57,500 bases of DNA from Symbiodinium natans (GCA_905221605.1 CAJNDS010000617.1:1-57500); one strand, 5' to 3'; counted from the stretch's first letter, positions 26,475-35,630 are shown. Notes: a model not told the origin generated them from the letters alone. Program-made: numbers and translations.

Positions 26475-29159
26475 ATGACACTAACATTAAACAACACGAA
26501 CACATTAACAGCAGATAATGTTATTGTAAGCGGAACAGACATTTCACAGTTATTCGCAACAAAAGCAGAATTAGGAGACATTGACACAGCAAACTCTTCA
26601 AACATTCAAGCAAACACAGACGCCATAGCAGTTTTAAATAGTAAGCAACTGCAAAACTTTAATAATATTAATGCTATTAACACAGATTTAACTAATAATT
26701 ATCAAACAAACACAGTTTTAGCGAGTAATTTTTACAACAAAACAGAAGTAGATGCTACATTTACTAATTATTACACATCAACACAAATAGACACAAATTT
26801 ATCTACTAATTATCAAACCAATGCACAACTAGCCGTTAATTATTATAATAAAAGTGAGGTTGATACAACATTTTCGAATTATTATACAATAACACAAACA
26901 CAGGCAAATTATTATGATAAAACCTATATTGATGCAAATATCGGAGGGGGTGGCTACACAGATACAGAAATTGATAATTTACTCGCTTTAAGAGTTCCAT
27001 TAAGCGATTTTGAGAATAGATTTAGTGCAAATCCTATTATTGATTGTAGCGCCCCTACTGTTATACATAGCGGATTAACATTAAATAATTCAACTATAAA
27101 TATAAGTCCAGTAGCGGGGTTGCTTTTTAGCAACCAAACAGGAGGAGGTGATAAAGTTTTAGCAGAATTTAAGAACGCAACGAGTTATATAACTTTACAA
27201 GGAGACAAAATATTTTGCAATGATACATCAGACAATGCAATAAAACAACTTGATTTAACAAATAATAATGCAGGTTATAAAATGTCAGGTAAAATAGCGG
27301 TTCCAACAGGTGGGTTAGTTGTAGAAAATACAGCGGATGCTAATTTATCTTTTACGGTTAGAAATACTGATAATTATATTACTTTCAATAATGATAGTAT
27401 TGATTGTTATAATTCAGTTGGTGATACTGGAAGAATTTTAAATTTAAATAATAATGCCGACCAGTATGTTAAAACACATTCATTATTAGTAGATACAGCA
27501 TCAAATACATTAACGGGAGGATATACATTAGATGTTGTTGATAGTGCTATTGTTAGACAAAATTTAAGAGTTAGTGGAAATATAGAATTATTAGATGCAA
27601 ATACAGTATTAGATAGATATCCAAATGCCACGAAAGTTAATACATCGTTAGATGTTAGAACAGACCAAGAAGCAATAAGGTTAGTTTTAGGTGGTGCTTC
27701 TGATGGTGATACTAATACTTATTTAGAATGTAATAATAATACAGGAGCAACAGTATTACATCAAGCAACCACATTTAAAGATAATCTAACAATGGAAGGA
27801 ACAAGAGCAACAATAGCAGACAATAGCGGATTTGAATTTTATAAGGCAACTACCGACGGCAGTAATGTTTTTACAATTGCTAACGATAGTGGAAAATTAA
27901 GATTTAAAAGTGTTGGTATTGATGCTTATAACGCTAATGATACATCACAACAATTATTATTAAATACGAATTCTAATAATGCTGTGCGATGTGTTAAACT
28001 TGGTATTGGTGTTAATGCTACTACTGATGCCTTAAATGTAGCGGGTGGGAATGCTAATTTTGGTTCTACAGCCAGATTTAACGCCGCTACTACTTTTAAT
28101 AATGATATATTAATATGGTCTAACGGAAGAATATTTCAGCGTAACGATGCTAATAATTCATTGAATGTAATATCAACAGAGGAAATAAATATGTCATTAC
28201 AAACCAGTAGAACAACTGATCCGACTACTGGCACTATTGCTTTACAATTAAACGACACTAACGGAATAACTTTGAACAGAGCAACTACAATTAATCAAAA
28301 TTTAACATTATTACAAGACTTAATATCAAGTAGCGGAAATAATACATGGGGTGAAACATTAGTGAGTAGTAGCTATGATATGCTATTAACAAATAGCGAT
28401 ACAAATAGAGAAATCAGAATGAGAATTGGAACTGATTACGGACAATTACGAGTTTTAAATGCAGAAGTAAAAGTGATGGAACATTTACAATTTACACATG
28501 CAACAAATGCAACAAGTGAAGAAATAACAGTCAATAATACTGATATTGATGGAAAAATATTATTAGAAGTTGGTGGGGTTCAAATTTTAGGAGTTGAAAA
28601 TGATAAATTAAATATTCTAAATAATTTGAGAATAACACAAGAAACAATAAGCACAGTAGATCAGATACAGTTTTTAAATACTGATGCAGGTGGCGAATAC
28701 TACTTCTACTTCGGATCGGTCGGAGCGGGTAATGAAGTTTTAGAAATAATGCCAACTGGTGTGTATATTGATGGAACTTTCGGTTATTCATCCGACTTTT
28801 CAATTAAGGACAATGTCAAAGAAATCAGTAGTAAAAAATGTTATGATATAGTTAAATATGTAAAACCAAAAACATTCAATTTTACGCATATGAATGAAGA
28901 GAAAAATAAAGTTAATCATCTTGGGTATGTCGCTCAAGATTTAGAAAAAGTAATGCCCAAAGAATGGGAAGGAATTATAACAACAGACAATAAAGGACAT
29001 AAACGTTTAGATTATTGTAAAACAGCAGTAATCACACATGGGGCAGTGCAAGAACTAATTAAAGAACACGAAGAATTAAAAGAGTTGGTTAAAACAATGA
29101 AAAAAGAAATGGCAACGATGAAGGGCGAATTAACGAAACTACAAAATAAATCTCAATAA
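26475..29159 (+). CDS. Fibre protein with phage-type repeats and S74-like intramolecular chaperone
   Basis: 894 aa. Residues of about 60-160 hold repeats of the form NNYQTN ... YNKTEVDTTFSNYYT, known from phage tail fibres. A long beta-rich, Asn/Thr-rich shaft follows. The last 130 residues contain GYSSDFSIKDNVKEIS, ITHGAVQELIKEHEEL and a coiled coil, matching Peptidase_S74 chaperones, which assist trimer folding and cut themselves off at a Ser in SD, with a conserved Lys. The protein is probably a trimeric spike for host attachment. It is unusually long for such a small virus. The gene is intact, with a TCTA box. Confidence 0.8.
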   Translation: MTLTLNNTNTLTADNVIVSGTDISQLFATKAELGDIDTANSSNIQANTDAIAVLNSKQLQNFNNINAINTDLTNNYQTNTVLASNFYNKTEVDATFTNYYTSTQIDTNLSTNYQTNAQLAVNYYNKSEVDTTFSNYYTITQTQANYYDKTYIDANIGGGGYTDTEIDNLLALRVPLSDFENRFSANPIIDCSAPTVIHSGLTLNNSTINISPVAGLLFSNQTGGGDKVLAEFKNATSYITLQGDKIFCNDTSDNAIKQLDLTNNNAGYKMSGKIAVPTGGLVVENTADANLSFTVRNTDNYITFNNDSIDCYNSVGDTGRILNLNNNADQYVKTHSLLVDTASNTLTGGYTLDVVDSAIVRQNLRVSGNIELLDANTVLDRYPNATKVNTSLDVRTDQEAIRLVLGGASDGDTNTYLECNNNTGATVLHQATTFKDNLTMEGTRATIADNSGFEFYKATTDGSNVFTIANDSGKLRFKSVGIDAYNANDTSQQLLLNTNSNNAVRCVKLGIGVNATTDALNVAGGNANFGSTARFNAATTFNNDILIWSNGRIFQRNDANNSLNVISTEEINMSLQTSRTTDPTTGTIALQLNDTNGITLNRATTINQNLTLLQDLISSSGNNTWGETLVSSSYDMLLTNSDTNREIRMRIGTDYGQLRVLNAEVKVMEHLQFTHATNATSEEITVNNTDIDGKILLEVGGVQILGVENDKLNILNNLRITQETISTVDQIQFLNTDAGGEYYFYFGSVGAGNEVLEIMPTGVYIDGTFGYSSDFSIKDNVKEISSKKCYDIVKYVKPKTFNFTHMNEEKNKVNHLGYVAQDLEKVMPKEWEGIITTDNKGHKRLDYCKTAVITHGAVQELIKEHEELKELVKTMKKEMATMKGELTKLQNKSQ
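29151..29154 (+). promoter_or_regulatory. TCTC box, small myristoylated-protein gene
   Basis: TCTC 12 nt before the ATG at 29,167, overlapping the end of the fibre gene. Confidence 0.35.
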
Positions 29160-29166
29160 AATATAT

Positions 29167-29376
29167 ATGGGAAGTAAAACATCTAAATCTACCGCTACTG
29201 AAAATATGAAGCAAATAAAAGAATTAGATATTGATGAAAAAACTAAAACGGATATATTATTATTTAATACTTTAAAAGATGTTATAAATCGCGTAGAAAT
29301 TTTAGAAGAAACAAAAAGCGATAAAATTTATTATAAACTACCTGCTATAAACTTATGTAGCTATTCATTAATATAA
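29167..29376 (+). CDS. Small protein with N-myristoylation signal (69 aa)
   Basis: Starts MGSKTSKSTATEN, a good match to the eukaryotic N-myristoylation rule (Gly 2, Ser/Thr 6). The rest is a charged helix (NTLKDVINRVEILEE). It starts 7 bp after the fibre stop. A lipid-anchored small protein next to a fibre gene may link virion or factory to membrane; this is inference. Confidence 0.55.
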   Translation: MGSKTSKSTATENMKQIKELDIDEKTKTDILLFNTLKDVINRVEILEETKSDKIYYKLPAINLCSYSLI

Positions 29377-29410
29377 TTAATAATATTATGAACAAAATAA
29401 TATTATTAAT
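29376..29410. terminator. Hairpin between convergent genes
   Basis: ATTAATAATATTA (29,376-29,388) and its exact complement (29,398-29,410) with a 9-base loop. It lies at the tail-to-tail junction of the small myristoylated gene and the ATPase and overlaps the ATPase stop. Palindromes at transcript ends are used as 3'-processing signals in Mimiviridae; the role here is inferred. Confidence 0.6.
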
Positions 29411-30197
29411 CAATCACTAATTTAGCATCAAATCTTTTATAAAACATATCATTCACATCAGGTTTCATTAAGTTAATAAATAAAAAACTGTATGGTTCTT
29501 CGGTAGCTAGATTATACACTTCTAATAATAACTTCTTCGCTTCTGCAAGGTTTTTAGTATCTGCTACGGTTGATTTCTTAATTAATACCGCGCTTAATTC
29601 TTCAACCATTGTTTCTATTTCTTTGTAGTTCCTTAACCTGAAGAAAAACAACTGACGACTATTGACACGAATAATTGGAGACAACGCATTAAATTTCTGT
29701 GTGCTTGTTATGATGTTGATACTGTTGTGTCTCCCGCGCACATACAACTGATTTAATAATGGAGAATTTCTTGAAAACGCTTTTGAGTCAGCAAAGTCAT
29801 CTACTATTATCAGAATAGAGAATAATTTTTTATGATCATTCTTTTTCTGATATTCTATTACTTTATGTTGTCTTTTTATCACTGCTTCCAATTCTTCTGG
29901 TATGTATTCGTCAAATAAGCACTTTTCTTTCTCTAAGTTAACCTTCAAATTATCCTGAATGTATTTTTTAACTGGTGTCCAATTGCTATCAACCGAAATT
30001 GAAGGGGACCAAATATATATTCGTTCAAAGACATCTCTGTAAATATCTAATATCATTGACTGTAATAATATGCCTTTACCAGAACCTGAGGGACCTGTTA
30101 TTATTTGACTAAACGGCAGTCTCGGAGCTATTTCATATTTAGATTGTTTGAAATCATATTCTTTAACATTAACGGGTTTGACTATAGGAGTAATCAT
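29406..30197 (-). CDS. DNA-packaging ATPase (A32/FtsK-HerA type)
   Basis: 263 aa. Walker A is GPSGSGK (residues 35-41) in SQIITGPSGSGKGILLQ. Walker B is ILIIVDDFAD (128-137). A downstream GRHNSINIITSTQKF matches the sensor region of A32-type ATPases. Length and layout are typical of PLVs, virophages and Polintons. It pumps viral DNA into the capsid. Intact. TCTA box 13 nt before the ATG, divergent from the 30,239 gene over 41 bp. Confidence 0.92.
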   Translation of the reverse strand: MITPIVKPVNVKEYDFKQSKYEIAPRLPFSQIITGPSGSGKGILLQSMILDIYRDVFERIYIWSPSISVDSNWTPVKKYIQDNLKVNLEKEKCLFDEYIPEELEAVIKRQHKVIEYQKKNDHKKLFSILIIVDDFADSKAFSRNSPLLNQLYVRGRHNSINIITSTQKFNALSPIIRVNSRQLFFFRLRNYKEIETMVEELSAVLIKKSTVADTKNLAEAKKLLLEVYNLATEEPYSFLFINLMKPDVNDMFYKRFDAKLVID

Positions 30198-30210
30198 TAT
30201 TATTATTACA

Positions 30211-30214
30211 TAGA
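30211..30214 (-). promoter_or_regulatory. TCTA box, ATPase gene
   Basis: TCTA on the coding strand, 13 nt before the ATPase ATG at 30,197, followed by TGTAATAATAATA. Confidence 0.5.
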
Positions 30215-30238
30215 AAAATTATATGGTTTAAATATATA

Positions 30239-30457
30239 ATGGATAGATACATAGAAGTCATAAATGAGATAGAAAAATTAGATGAAGTGATAAAGACTCC
30301 AAGGTACGAGACTACGTCTCCTAGAACGTCGGAGGCGTTTTACGCGACAGAGTCGCGTAGAACGTCTCTGACGTTTTACAGAATGTGTTGCCATAGTCTG
30401 TTGGAGTTTCTTAAGGCAGTATGCTATTATATTAAGAATGTTAAAAAATCTACTTAG
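30239..30457 (+). CDS. Small protein whose middle is built from palindromic elements (72 aa)
   Basis: MDRYIEVINEIEKLDEVIK opens a normal-looking AT-rich helix. Codons 23-46 (ETTSPRTSEAFYATESRRTS) are encoded by four GC-rich hairpins, and a hydrophobic/basic tail (CCHSLLEFLKAVCYYIKNV) follows. The palindromes seem inserted into an older gene without breaking its frame. No known domain. It faces away from the ATPase. Confidence 0.5.
   Translation: MDRYIEVINEIEKLDEVIKTPRYETTSPRTSEAFYATESRRTSLTFYRMCCHSLLEFLKAVCYYIKNVKKST
30308..30375. repeat. Four consecutive GC-rich hairpins with 3-base loops
   Basis: GAGAC-TAC-GTCTC (30,308-30,320); AACGTC-GGA-GGCGTT with one G-T pair (30,325-30,339); TACGCGAC-AGA-GTCGCGTA (30,341-30,359); AACGTC-TCT-GACGTT (30,361-30,375). 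All have perfect or wobble stems and 3-base loops. Confidence 0.8.
30449..30452 (+). promoter_or_regulatory. TCTA box, 160-aa gene
   Basis: TCTA 10 nt before the ATG at 30,463. Confidence 0.4.
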
Positions 30458-30462
30458 ATTAA

Positions 30463-30945
30463 ATGACAGATAGTGAACAAAAGGAAGGAGGGTTAGAATT
30501 AACGCCTACAAGTCTGAGTTGTTTGCCTTGTAGGTGCAAGAAAAACCTATATCATAAAGAAACAAAAACAACAAGTGATAAAGATAGTAAAACCATTTAT
30601 ATAGTAGAAAATAGAACTAGCTATAAATTGGGCAGAGGAACTACCCCAGATAATAATATATTTAAACCAGACCAAACGGGAAGCGTAGCCATTTGTTCAA
30701 CGGGGTGGGATAGTGGAAGGCGACCAACACCCGAGGAGTGCGAGGAAGCCATTGAGAAAAATGCTGATGATATAAAAGAACTGAAGCAAAAATTAGAAAA
30801 GAAAATTTATAAAACAGAAGAAGATATTAAAGAACTTAAAGAAGATGTAAAAAAGTTAGATAAAGATGTATATTATATTATTAAAACTAATATGAAAAAA
30901 CCAGAAACAATAACGGAAACAAAAGGTTTAACATCTATGGATTAA
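30463..30945 (+). CDS. Hypothetical PLV protein with coiled-coil C-terminus (160 aa)
   Basis: The N-terminus has a Cys cluster (SCLPCRCKK) encoded within an inverted repeat. A central glycine-containing region includes GRGTTPDNNIFKPDQTGS and CSTGWDSGRRPTPEECEE. The C-terminal 60 residues form a Lys/Glu coiled coil (KKIYKTEEDIKELKEDVKK). Function unknown; the coil suggests oligomerisation. Confidence 0.6.
   Translation: MTDSEQKEGGLELTPTSLSCLPCRCKKNLYHKETKTTSDKDSKTIYIVENRTSYKLGRGTTPDNNIFKPDQTGSVAICSTGWDSGRRPTPEECEEAIEKNADDIKELKQKLEKKIYKTEEDIKELKEDVKKLDKDVYYIIKTNMKKPETITETKGLTSMD
30505..30534. repeat. 8-bp inverted repeat in the 160-aa gene
   Basis: CCTACAAG (30,505-30,512) and CTTGTAGG (30,527-30,534), 14-base loop. 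It encodes the Cys cluster. The large loop sets it apart from the 3-base-loop hairpins. Confidence 0.5.
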
Positions 30946-31221
30946 TATTTAAAAAATACTTTCTAATATATATTGACAGGGTACAGTTAATTTTGATTGC
31001 CCAGACATAAACATATAAAAAATTGCCGAATGGACCCCCCATGCGCCCACGTGTTTTCACGATGAGAGGACTGAGAAAGGGAAGTATCTGACACTCTTAT
31101 CTAATTTATCGTGTCATAAGCATACGATAATAATTAGTTTGGAGCTATGTTAAATCTTAAGGAAATGAATAATTCATAACATTTCGTTATGTTATGATTT
31201 ATTTTGTTAGCTAATTATATA
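30946..31221. other. Non-coding 276-bp gap of unusual composition
   Basis: No ORF. The middle (about 31,020-31,110) is GC-richer than the rest of the element. An 8-bp inverted repeat, CATAACAT-TTCGTT-ATGTTATG, lies near 31,175-31,200. Could be a structured RNA, a replication or regulatory region, or a lost gene. Confidence 0.4.
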
Positions 31222-31419
31222 ATGCTTGTTGTATTTGGTGAAGGTAAAGAGGTCAAAGAGAATCTCATTGAATGTAAGAGGTGCAAAAGGGAATATCCGA
31301 GTAATAACTTTGTGATTGTGAGCAACAATAGTTATTCGTCAAACTGTAAGAACTGTAGAGAAGACTTAAGAAAGGAAGGCGAGAGGAGGAAGATTCAGAA
31401 GATCTTACATGCGCGTTAA
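31222..31419 (+). CDS. Small zinc-ribbon protein (65 aa)
   Basis: The start is chosen at the second Met (MLVVFGEGKEVKEN, ATG 31,222), which follows an AT-rich leader. CKRC and CKNC pairs 23 residues apart in a short protein suggest one zinc-ribbon site. The end is basic. Such proteins often bind nucleic acid; nothing more specific can be said. Confidence 0.55.
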   Translation: MLVVFGEGKEVKENLIECKRCKREYPSNNFVIVSNNSYSSNCKNCREDLRKEGERRKIQKILHAR

Positions 31420-31437
31420 AACTTTTAAAACTATTAA

Positions 31438-31441
31438 TCTA
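31438..31441 (+). promoter_or_regulatory. TCTA box, 95-aa gene
   Basis: TCTA 11 nt before the ATG at 31,453. Confidence 0.4.
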
Positions 31442-31452
31442 GGTTTGTATAT

Positions 31453-31740
31453 ATGAGTGAATCTGAAGAAATTAAAAGTCCGATCAAGAAATTAAAAGAA
31501 GAAGTTAAAGAGTTAAAAGAACTAGTTAACAGTCTCGTTGAAAGAGTTGTAAAGTTGGAAGGTAACAAGGAGAATATTAAACCTAGCAATAATAAACCTA
31601 ATATTATGGATGCTAACTATAATAATCGCAGGAGTGCCTATATAAGCAGACTTAATAATAAAGACATTAAACAACCCAAGGAAGAAACAATGAAATATTA
31701 TAATGTCGTATATGATGCTGATAAGGATGTTTATTTTTAA
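31453..31740 (+). CDS. Small coiled-coil protein (95 aa)
   Basis: Residues 8-38 form a strong Leu/Lys/Glu coiled coil (IKKLKEEVKELKELVNSLVE). An Asn-rich middle and a short C-terminal segment (MKYYNVVYDADKDVYF) follow. The gene ends tail-to-tail with PolB. Function unknown. Confidence 0.6.
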   Translation: MSESEEIKSPIKKLKEEVKELKELVNSLVERVVKLEGNKENIKPSNNKPNIMDANYNNRRSAYISRLNNKDIKQPKEETMKYYNVVYDADKDVYF

Positions 31741-31793
31741 TGATTAATAATATTATTATTTATTAATAATATTATCAATCTCTAACTATTTAA
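31741..31793. terminator. AT palindromic spacer between convergent genes (95-aa gene / PolB)
   Basis: GATTAATAATATTATT and ATTAATAATATTATCAATC form an imperfect inverted repeat, the same AATAATATTA theme found at other gene ends. Confidence 0.5.
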
Positions 31794-34700
31794 CTATGTT
31801 ATAGAAAAGTGCCCGAAAGGAACGCTATTAACACTATCTAAATAATATCTTTTATTATCATAAGATGACAATGCTTGTTTTACTTGTCTTATCGTATATA
31901 TTTGATGGTTCTTGCTTCTTATACTGTTAAACTCAACTTTATCACAATCGTTTTCAAGTAATGTTTTCTCGTACGATTTGTAGTTTAATTCGTTCTTAAC
32001 CTTGTGCTTTACAATTCCTTTTGGTTTCTTTTCTTCTTTCTTTTCCTTGTGTATCTTAAACGCATACGATTTAGGTTTTAACCCTATGAAATGTGTTATT
32101 ATCTTTCCATCGCACTCGTCCTTAAACTTACCGAGAACCTTTTTATTAGTATTATCATAACATTTATGAGACTTATCATAACCGCTAAAGTCCATTTCGT
32201 GCTTAATTTCTTTGAAATCATCATATACATCTTCAGTTTTAATGTGTAACACGAAACTATCTGTATCAGTATATATCAATCTTATATTTTCCTGATACTT
32301 ATCTTTGAGAACATCATAATAAAACGAATACATATGCAACTTAGATAAATCCAATATACTCATTCCAACATATATGGGTTTATTTAGCTTAACTGTTTCC
32401 CTTAATTTCTCCACTCCTACGAGACTTTCATTGATGATGTGTCTGTTTTTAAACGTTGGGTTATTAACACATTTAGCATATCTTTCAGGAGTATCTACCA
32501 ACTCAAAGTTAATGTGCTCCCTAACGTTCTCCATCGTCTTACCATATACAGCATTGTTCATAAGCTTATACATATCTTTTTCAAAGTCACTCGTTGCATT
32601 CTTTCTCTTGTTCGTGTTAAAGTCTATCCAAGGTTTCAACCAACATTTCTGTTGAAATGATATTACCCTATTGACCTTCTTCAGTTTCAAACCTTGTTTC
32701 AAGTAATACTTTAAAATTTGAATATGAACAACATAATTATTTTTATCCATCACATTTAATATGAGTTTCTTTGTGTCCTCGTCTTTGACATCTTTATTAA
32801 AGTTATATTGTTTGTATATGTCTTTCTGAACATCACTTAGCATATCCGCCGTTACATTCATTATCTGCGGTGCCAGTGGGTAATCTATATGTTTATCGTG
32901 TAGTTCCTTAGGATACTCTAAATCAACATCTAAAATATAACCTAAATCCCCATTGTTATAATTTAATATATCCTCTTCTGTTAATACATTATCAAACTTA
33001 ATATCTTTATACGGCAGTTTCTTACACATCGCCAATCCATAAAGATTATTAGCGTCAAGGTAGTTAATATAAGATGACTCTTTTGACTTATCATAATCAT
33101 CTTCCATGTATTTATTATTCGCCTCCGCTTTTCTGTGGGACACTTGGCACATGCCACCTCTAAGACCAGACTCAACCATTTTATAAACCTCTTCGTCATA
33201 AATTAAGTCTAAACATATACCAGTTTTTAACAGCATAGCGTCCCAGCTGAAGTTAGGAAGTGTGAGATAATGAGCAGGGTCTAAATTATAATCTTCAAGG
33301 CATTTGTTTCTGAAGTTCTCAAACACATCTGTTAATAATAATACATCTGTTTGTAAATATAAATCATGATACTGTCCTAAGTTTTGTATGTTGAAGTGTT
33401 TCCATATGTGTTGCGCTCTTTCATACTCATCATCTTTTATATTAGACTCTGTTAGTTTACTATAAAACTCTTCTTTGTTTGGTAGTTGCGTTTCTTTGAA
33501 CTTATTAAAATCAGTCATGTAGTCGTATGGATAAACACCCTTATCAGTTAATAAATCAAGGTCTTCAACACTATTAACATACAGATTCTTATTACTATGA
33601 TAAAAGTGATTGTTCCAATCCTTTCGTTTCTCATTTCCTTCATATTTGGTTAGTTTAACTAGTTTATCTAATGATGAAGATAAGAAACTGAAACTGTCCT
33701 TGAACTCTAACTGTTTTAAAGAAAAGGTAATGTATTTCTCGCTGTTCTGCGCTATTACGCTTACATCGTCTTTGTCTGTATTCAACTTGTCAAAGTGCGA
33801 TATTATTAAGTGAGCGTCGTAATTCTTAAGATTATGAAAGAACACTGGTATTTTAAAGTATCTAAAACAGTAGTCCAGATTACATTTATTATGTGCAGGT
33901 CCTCTATATAAACCTGTAAAGTGGCAATGATCTTGAACCTTTGTTTTCGCAGGATCTTTTTGATTAAATGTCCCGTTACATATACAACACCTTGTTGCTC
34001 TTTTGTGTTCTTCCTCTTGCCTTTTTGTTATGTCTATCTTCTTAACCGTCTTCATCTTCTTCATTATATCCGCTCTTATGTTGTTCATCGTTGAACAGAA
34101 TTTGTCCATACAATCCTCACCTCTATATAAATAAGGTGTGGCTTCGTTAGTGATGCTATTAACAACGTTTAACATAAAACCACACGGTTTATGCCATTGG
34201 TATGTCCCCTTGGGACAAGGGGGACATAGCTCCGCGTATGTCCCCTTGATTCCGTCCGTTGTCTGTGTAGTTAAGCATTCAAAGTCACCATAAACAACAT
34301 AAGGGCACTTGAGTTTCTTATAATGGTTTTTGAAATGCATCTTTTCATTTTGTTCTGGCATCTCTATACTTTGTACCTCATTCTTCATACAACCTTTTAA
34401 TAAATGGTTATTGAGAATCTTTTCATTTGTAAATCCTTTCTGACAGTATGTGCAATGAAAATATTTACTTCTATCCTTGTTCGTTTGACTTCCCATGAGT
34501 CGGCTGTAATCCTTTATAAGAGTATAATGATTTAAACCATCTTTTTCAATTAGAAGCAGGTTTATATGACAAGATGGTCTTATAACTTTAGTAATTCTAT
34601 GAACTATTATTTTATCAACATCTGGGTTTATCTTATAAACATTAACTGAAATGCTGTTCTGATTGATATCCTCAAAAATATCTATATCATCATTAGAAGC

Positions 34701-35573
34701 AGGGAAGTTAATACCCTCCCAGTTTATTAGATTATCATTGTCTCTTAACTTGTTATAATGATACATTCTGTCAGGATGGTCTTTTTTATAAATGTCATAA
34801 AACTTGGATTGGACACAGTATTTGAAACAATACTCGTCATCATTTTTAATATTAATACACGCCTTCTTCAAAGCAACCCATTTAGGTAGTTCAATGTATT
34901 TACCCCCTCTTGTTGGGTTGTATTTATCATAATGAATATGAATACCATCAACCTTTTTTATTGTATATCCCGACTTTCTTAACTGTGAGTTCTCCACCTT
35001 TATCTCTATATCAGAAGCCATGTTATCAATGGCTTTTTTTAGCTCCTCATCGTTAAGAATGGTATATATTCTGCTTGGTATTCTTATTCGTCTCTCTCCC
35101 TCCTCTTCTTCAGGATGGTTAAAAGCAATATCCACATCAATCCTTATTTTCATGTTCTTCGCCGTTTGTAAGAACTCCTTTAGTCTGGGCTCCTGATATT
35201 TAATATAAGACAAACCTCTATAGCCCTTGAGGTTTATGTTTGAAATATAAAAGGAGTTAGCATATTTTGAGAAAGCACTTTTTTCATCTGTTATCTTCGC
35301 CTTCTGTTTGATGGCGTATTTCTTTAATGCTTTCCTCACTGCTATCCCTTGAGAGGCTCTTTTTAATATAGCGTGTCTTTTATAACCTTGAGTCTTTGAT
35401 ATTTGGTTTAGTTTTCTTTTCAACCTGTTTGAAATCTCTTTATCTTTATTATAATTATATTCAACATTATTAATAACCAACTTGTTTAATTCTCTATTTC
35501 CCCTCTTTTTTATTGCAGCAATGTCGCTGTTTAATGCATAATTTAAGACATCCCTCGCCGGAGGCTCTCCCAT
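31794..35573 (-). CDS. Protein-primed family B DNA polymerase (pPolB)
   Basis: 1,259 aa, intact. Exonuclease motifs: I VVYGDFEC (about 427-433), II HNLKNYDAHLI (590-600), III YLQTDVLLLTD (739-749). Polymerase motifs: A YLDANNLYGLAM (838-849), B KLMNNAVYGKTME (1003-1015), C YTDTDS (1101-1106), then KPKSY (1166-1170). A C2H2 finger (CTYCQKGF ... H) lies at about 374-395 and an HNH-like Cys/His cluster (CCIC ... DHCHFTG ... HNKCN) at 529-565, as in Polinton/PLV pPolBs. The first 370 residues are unassigned and could include the terminal protein that primes replication. A palindrome with direct repeat (34,201) encodes about residues 445-458, between Exo I and the conserved HKPCGF, a likely in-frame insertion. 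CTTAAAG-type box 22 nt upstream. Confidence 0.93.
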   Translation of the reverse strand: MGEPPARDVLNYALNSDIAAIKKRGNRELNKLVINNVEYNYNKDKEISNRLKRKLNQISKTQGYKRHAILKRASQGIAVRKALKKYAIKQKAKITDEKSAFSKYANSFYISNINLKGYRGLSYIKYQEPRLKEFLQTAKNMKIRIDVDIAFNHPEEEEGERRIRIPSRIYTILNDEELKKAIDNMASDIEIKVENSQLRKSGYTIKKVDGIHIHYDKYNPTRGGKYIELPKWVALKKACINIKNDDEYCFKYCVQSKFYDIYKKDHPDRMYHYNKLRDNDNLINWEGINFPASNDDIDIFEDINQNSISVNVYKINPDVDKIIVHRITKVIRPSCHINLLLIEKDGLNHYTLIKDYSRLMGSQTNKDRSKYFHCTYCQKGFTNEKILNNHLLKGCMKNEVQSIEMPEQNEKMHFKNHYKKLKCPYVVYGDFECLTTQTTDGIKGTYAELCPPCPKGTYQWHKPCGFMLNVVNSITNEATPYLYRGEDCMDKFCSTMNNIRADIMKKMKTVKKIDITKRQEEEHKRATRCCICNGTFNQKDPAKTKVQDHCHFTGLYRGPAHNKCNLDYCFRYFKIPVFFHNLKNYDAHLIISHFDKLNTDKDDVSVIAQNSEKYITFSLKQLEFKDSFSFLSSSLDKLVKLTKYEGNEKRKDWNNHFYHSNKNLYVNSVEDLDLLTDKGVYPYDYMTDFNKFKETQLPNKEEFYSKLTESNIKDDEYERAQHIWKHFNIQNLGQYHDLYLQTDVLLLTDVFENFRNKCLEDYNLDPAHYLTLPNFSWDAMLLKTGICLDLIYDEEVYKMVESGLRGGMCQVSHRKAEANNKYMEDDYDKSKESSYINYLDANNLYGLAMCKKLPYKDIKFDNVLTEEDILNYNNGDLGYILDVDLEYPKELHDKHIDYPLAPQIMNVTADMLSDVQKDIYKQYNFNKDVKDEDTKKLILNVMDKNNYVVHIQILKYYLKQGLKLKKVNRVISFQQKCWLKPWIDFNTNKRKNATSDFEKDMYKLMNNAVYGKTMENVREHINFELVDTPERYAKCVNNPTFKNRHIINESLVGVEKLRETVKLNKPIYVGMSILDLSKLHMYSFYYDVLKDKYQENIRLIYTDTDSFVLHIKTEDVYDDFKEIKHEMDFSGYDKSHKCYDNTNKKVLGKFKDECDGKIITHFIGLKPKSYAFKIHKEKKEEKKPKGIVKHKVKNELNYKSYEKTLLENDCDKVEFNSIRSKNHQIYTIRQVKQALSSYDNKRYYLDSVNSVPFGHFSIT
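34201..34228. repeat. Palindromic element inside the polymerase gene
   Basis: TATGTCCCCTTG-GGA-CAAGGGGGACATA: a 12-bp stem with one bulged G and a 3-base loop. The arm GTATGTCCCCTTG recurs once at about 34,236-34,248. The coding frame is kept (GTY repeated in the protein). Confidence 0.7.
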
Positions 35574-35580
35574 ATACCCA

Positions 35581-35630
35581 TATAAGGTGGCTACTCTTTA
35601 AGTGCTTTTTCTGGGGCGCGGGGCTGGGAG
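35581..35630 (-). promoter_or_regulatory. 50-bp upstream element, copy 1 (PolB), with CTTAAAG-type box
   Basis: Nearly identical to 36,265-36,315 (one extra G there). It contains AAAAAGCACTTAAAG on the coding strand (35,596-35,610), 22 nt before the PolB ATG, and a GC-rich outer part (GGGGCGCGGGGCTGGGAG on the plus strand). Confidence 0.65.
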
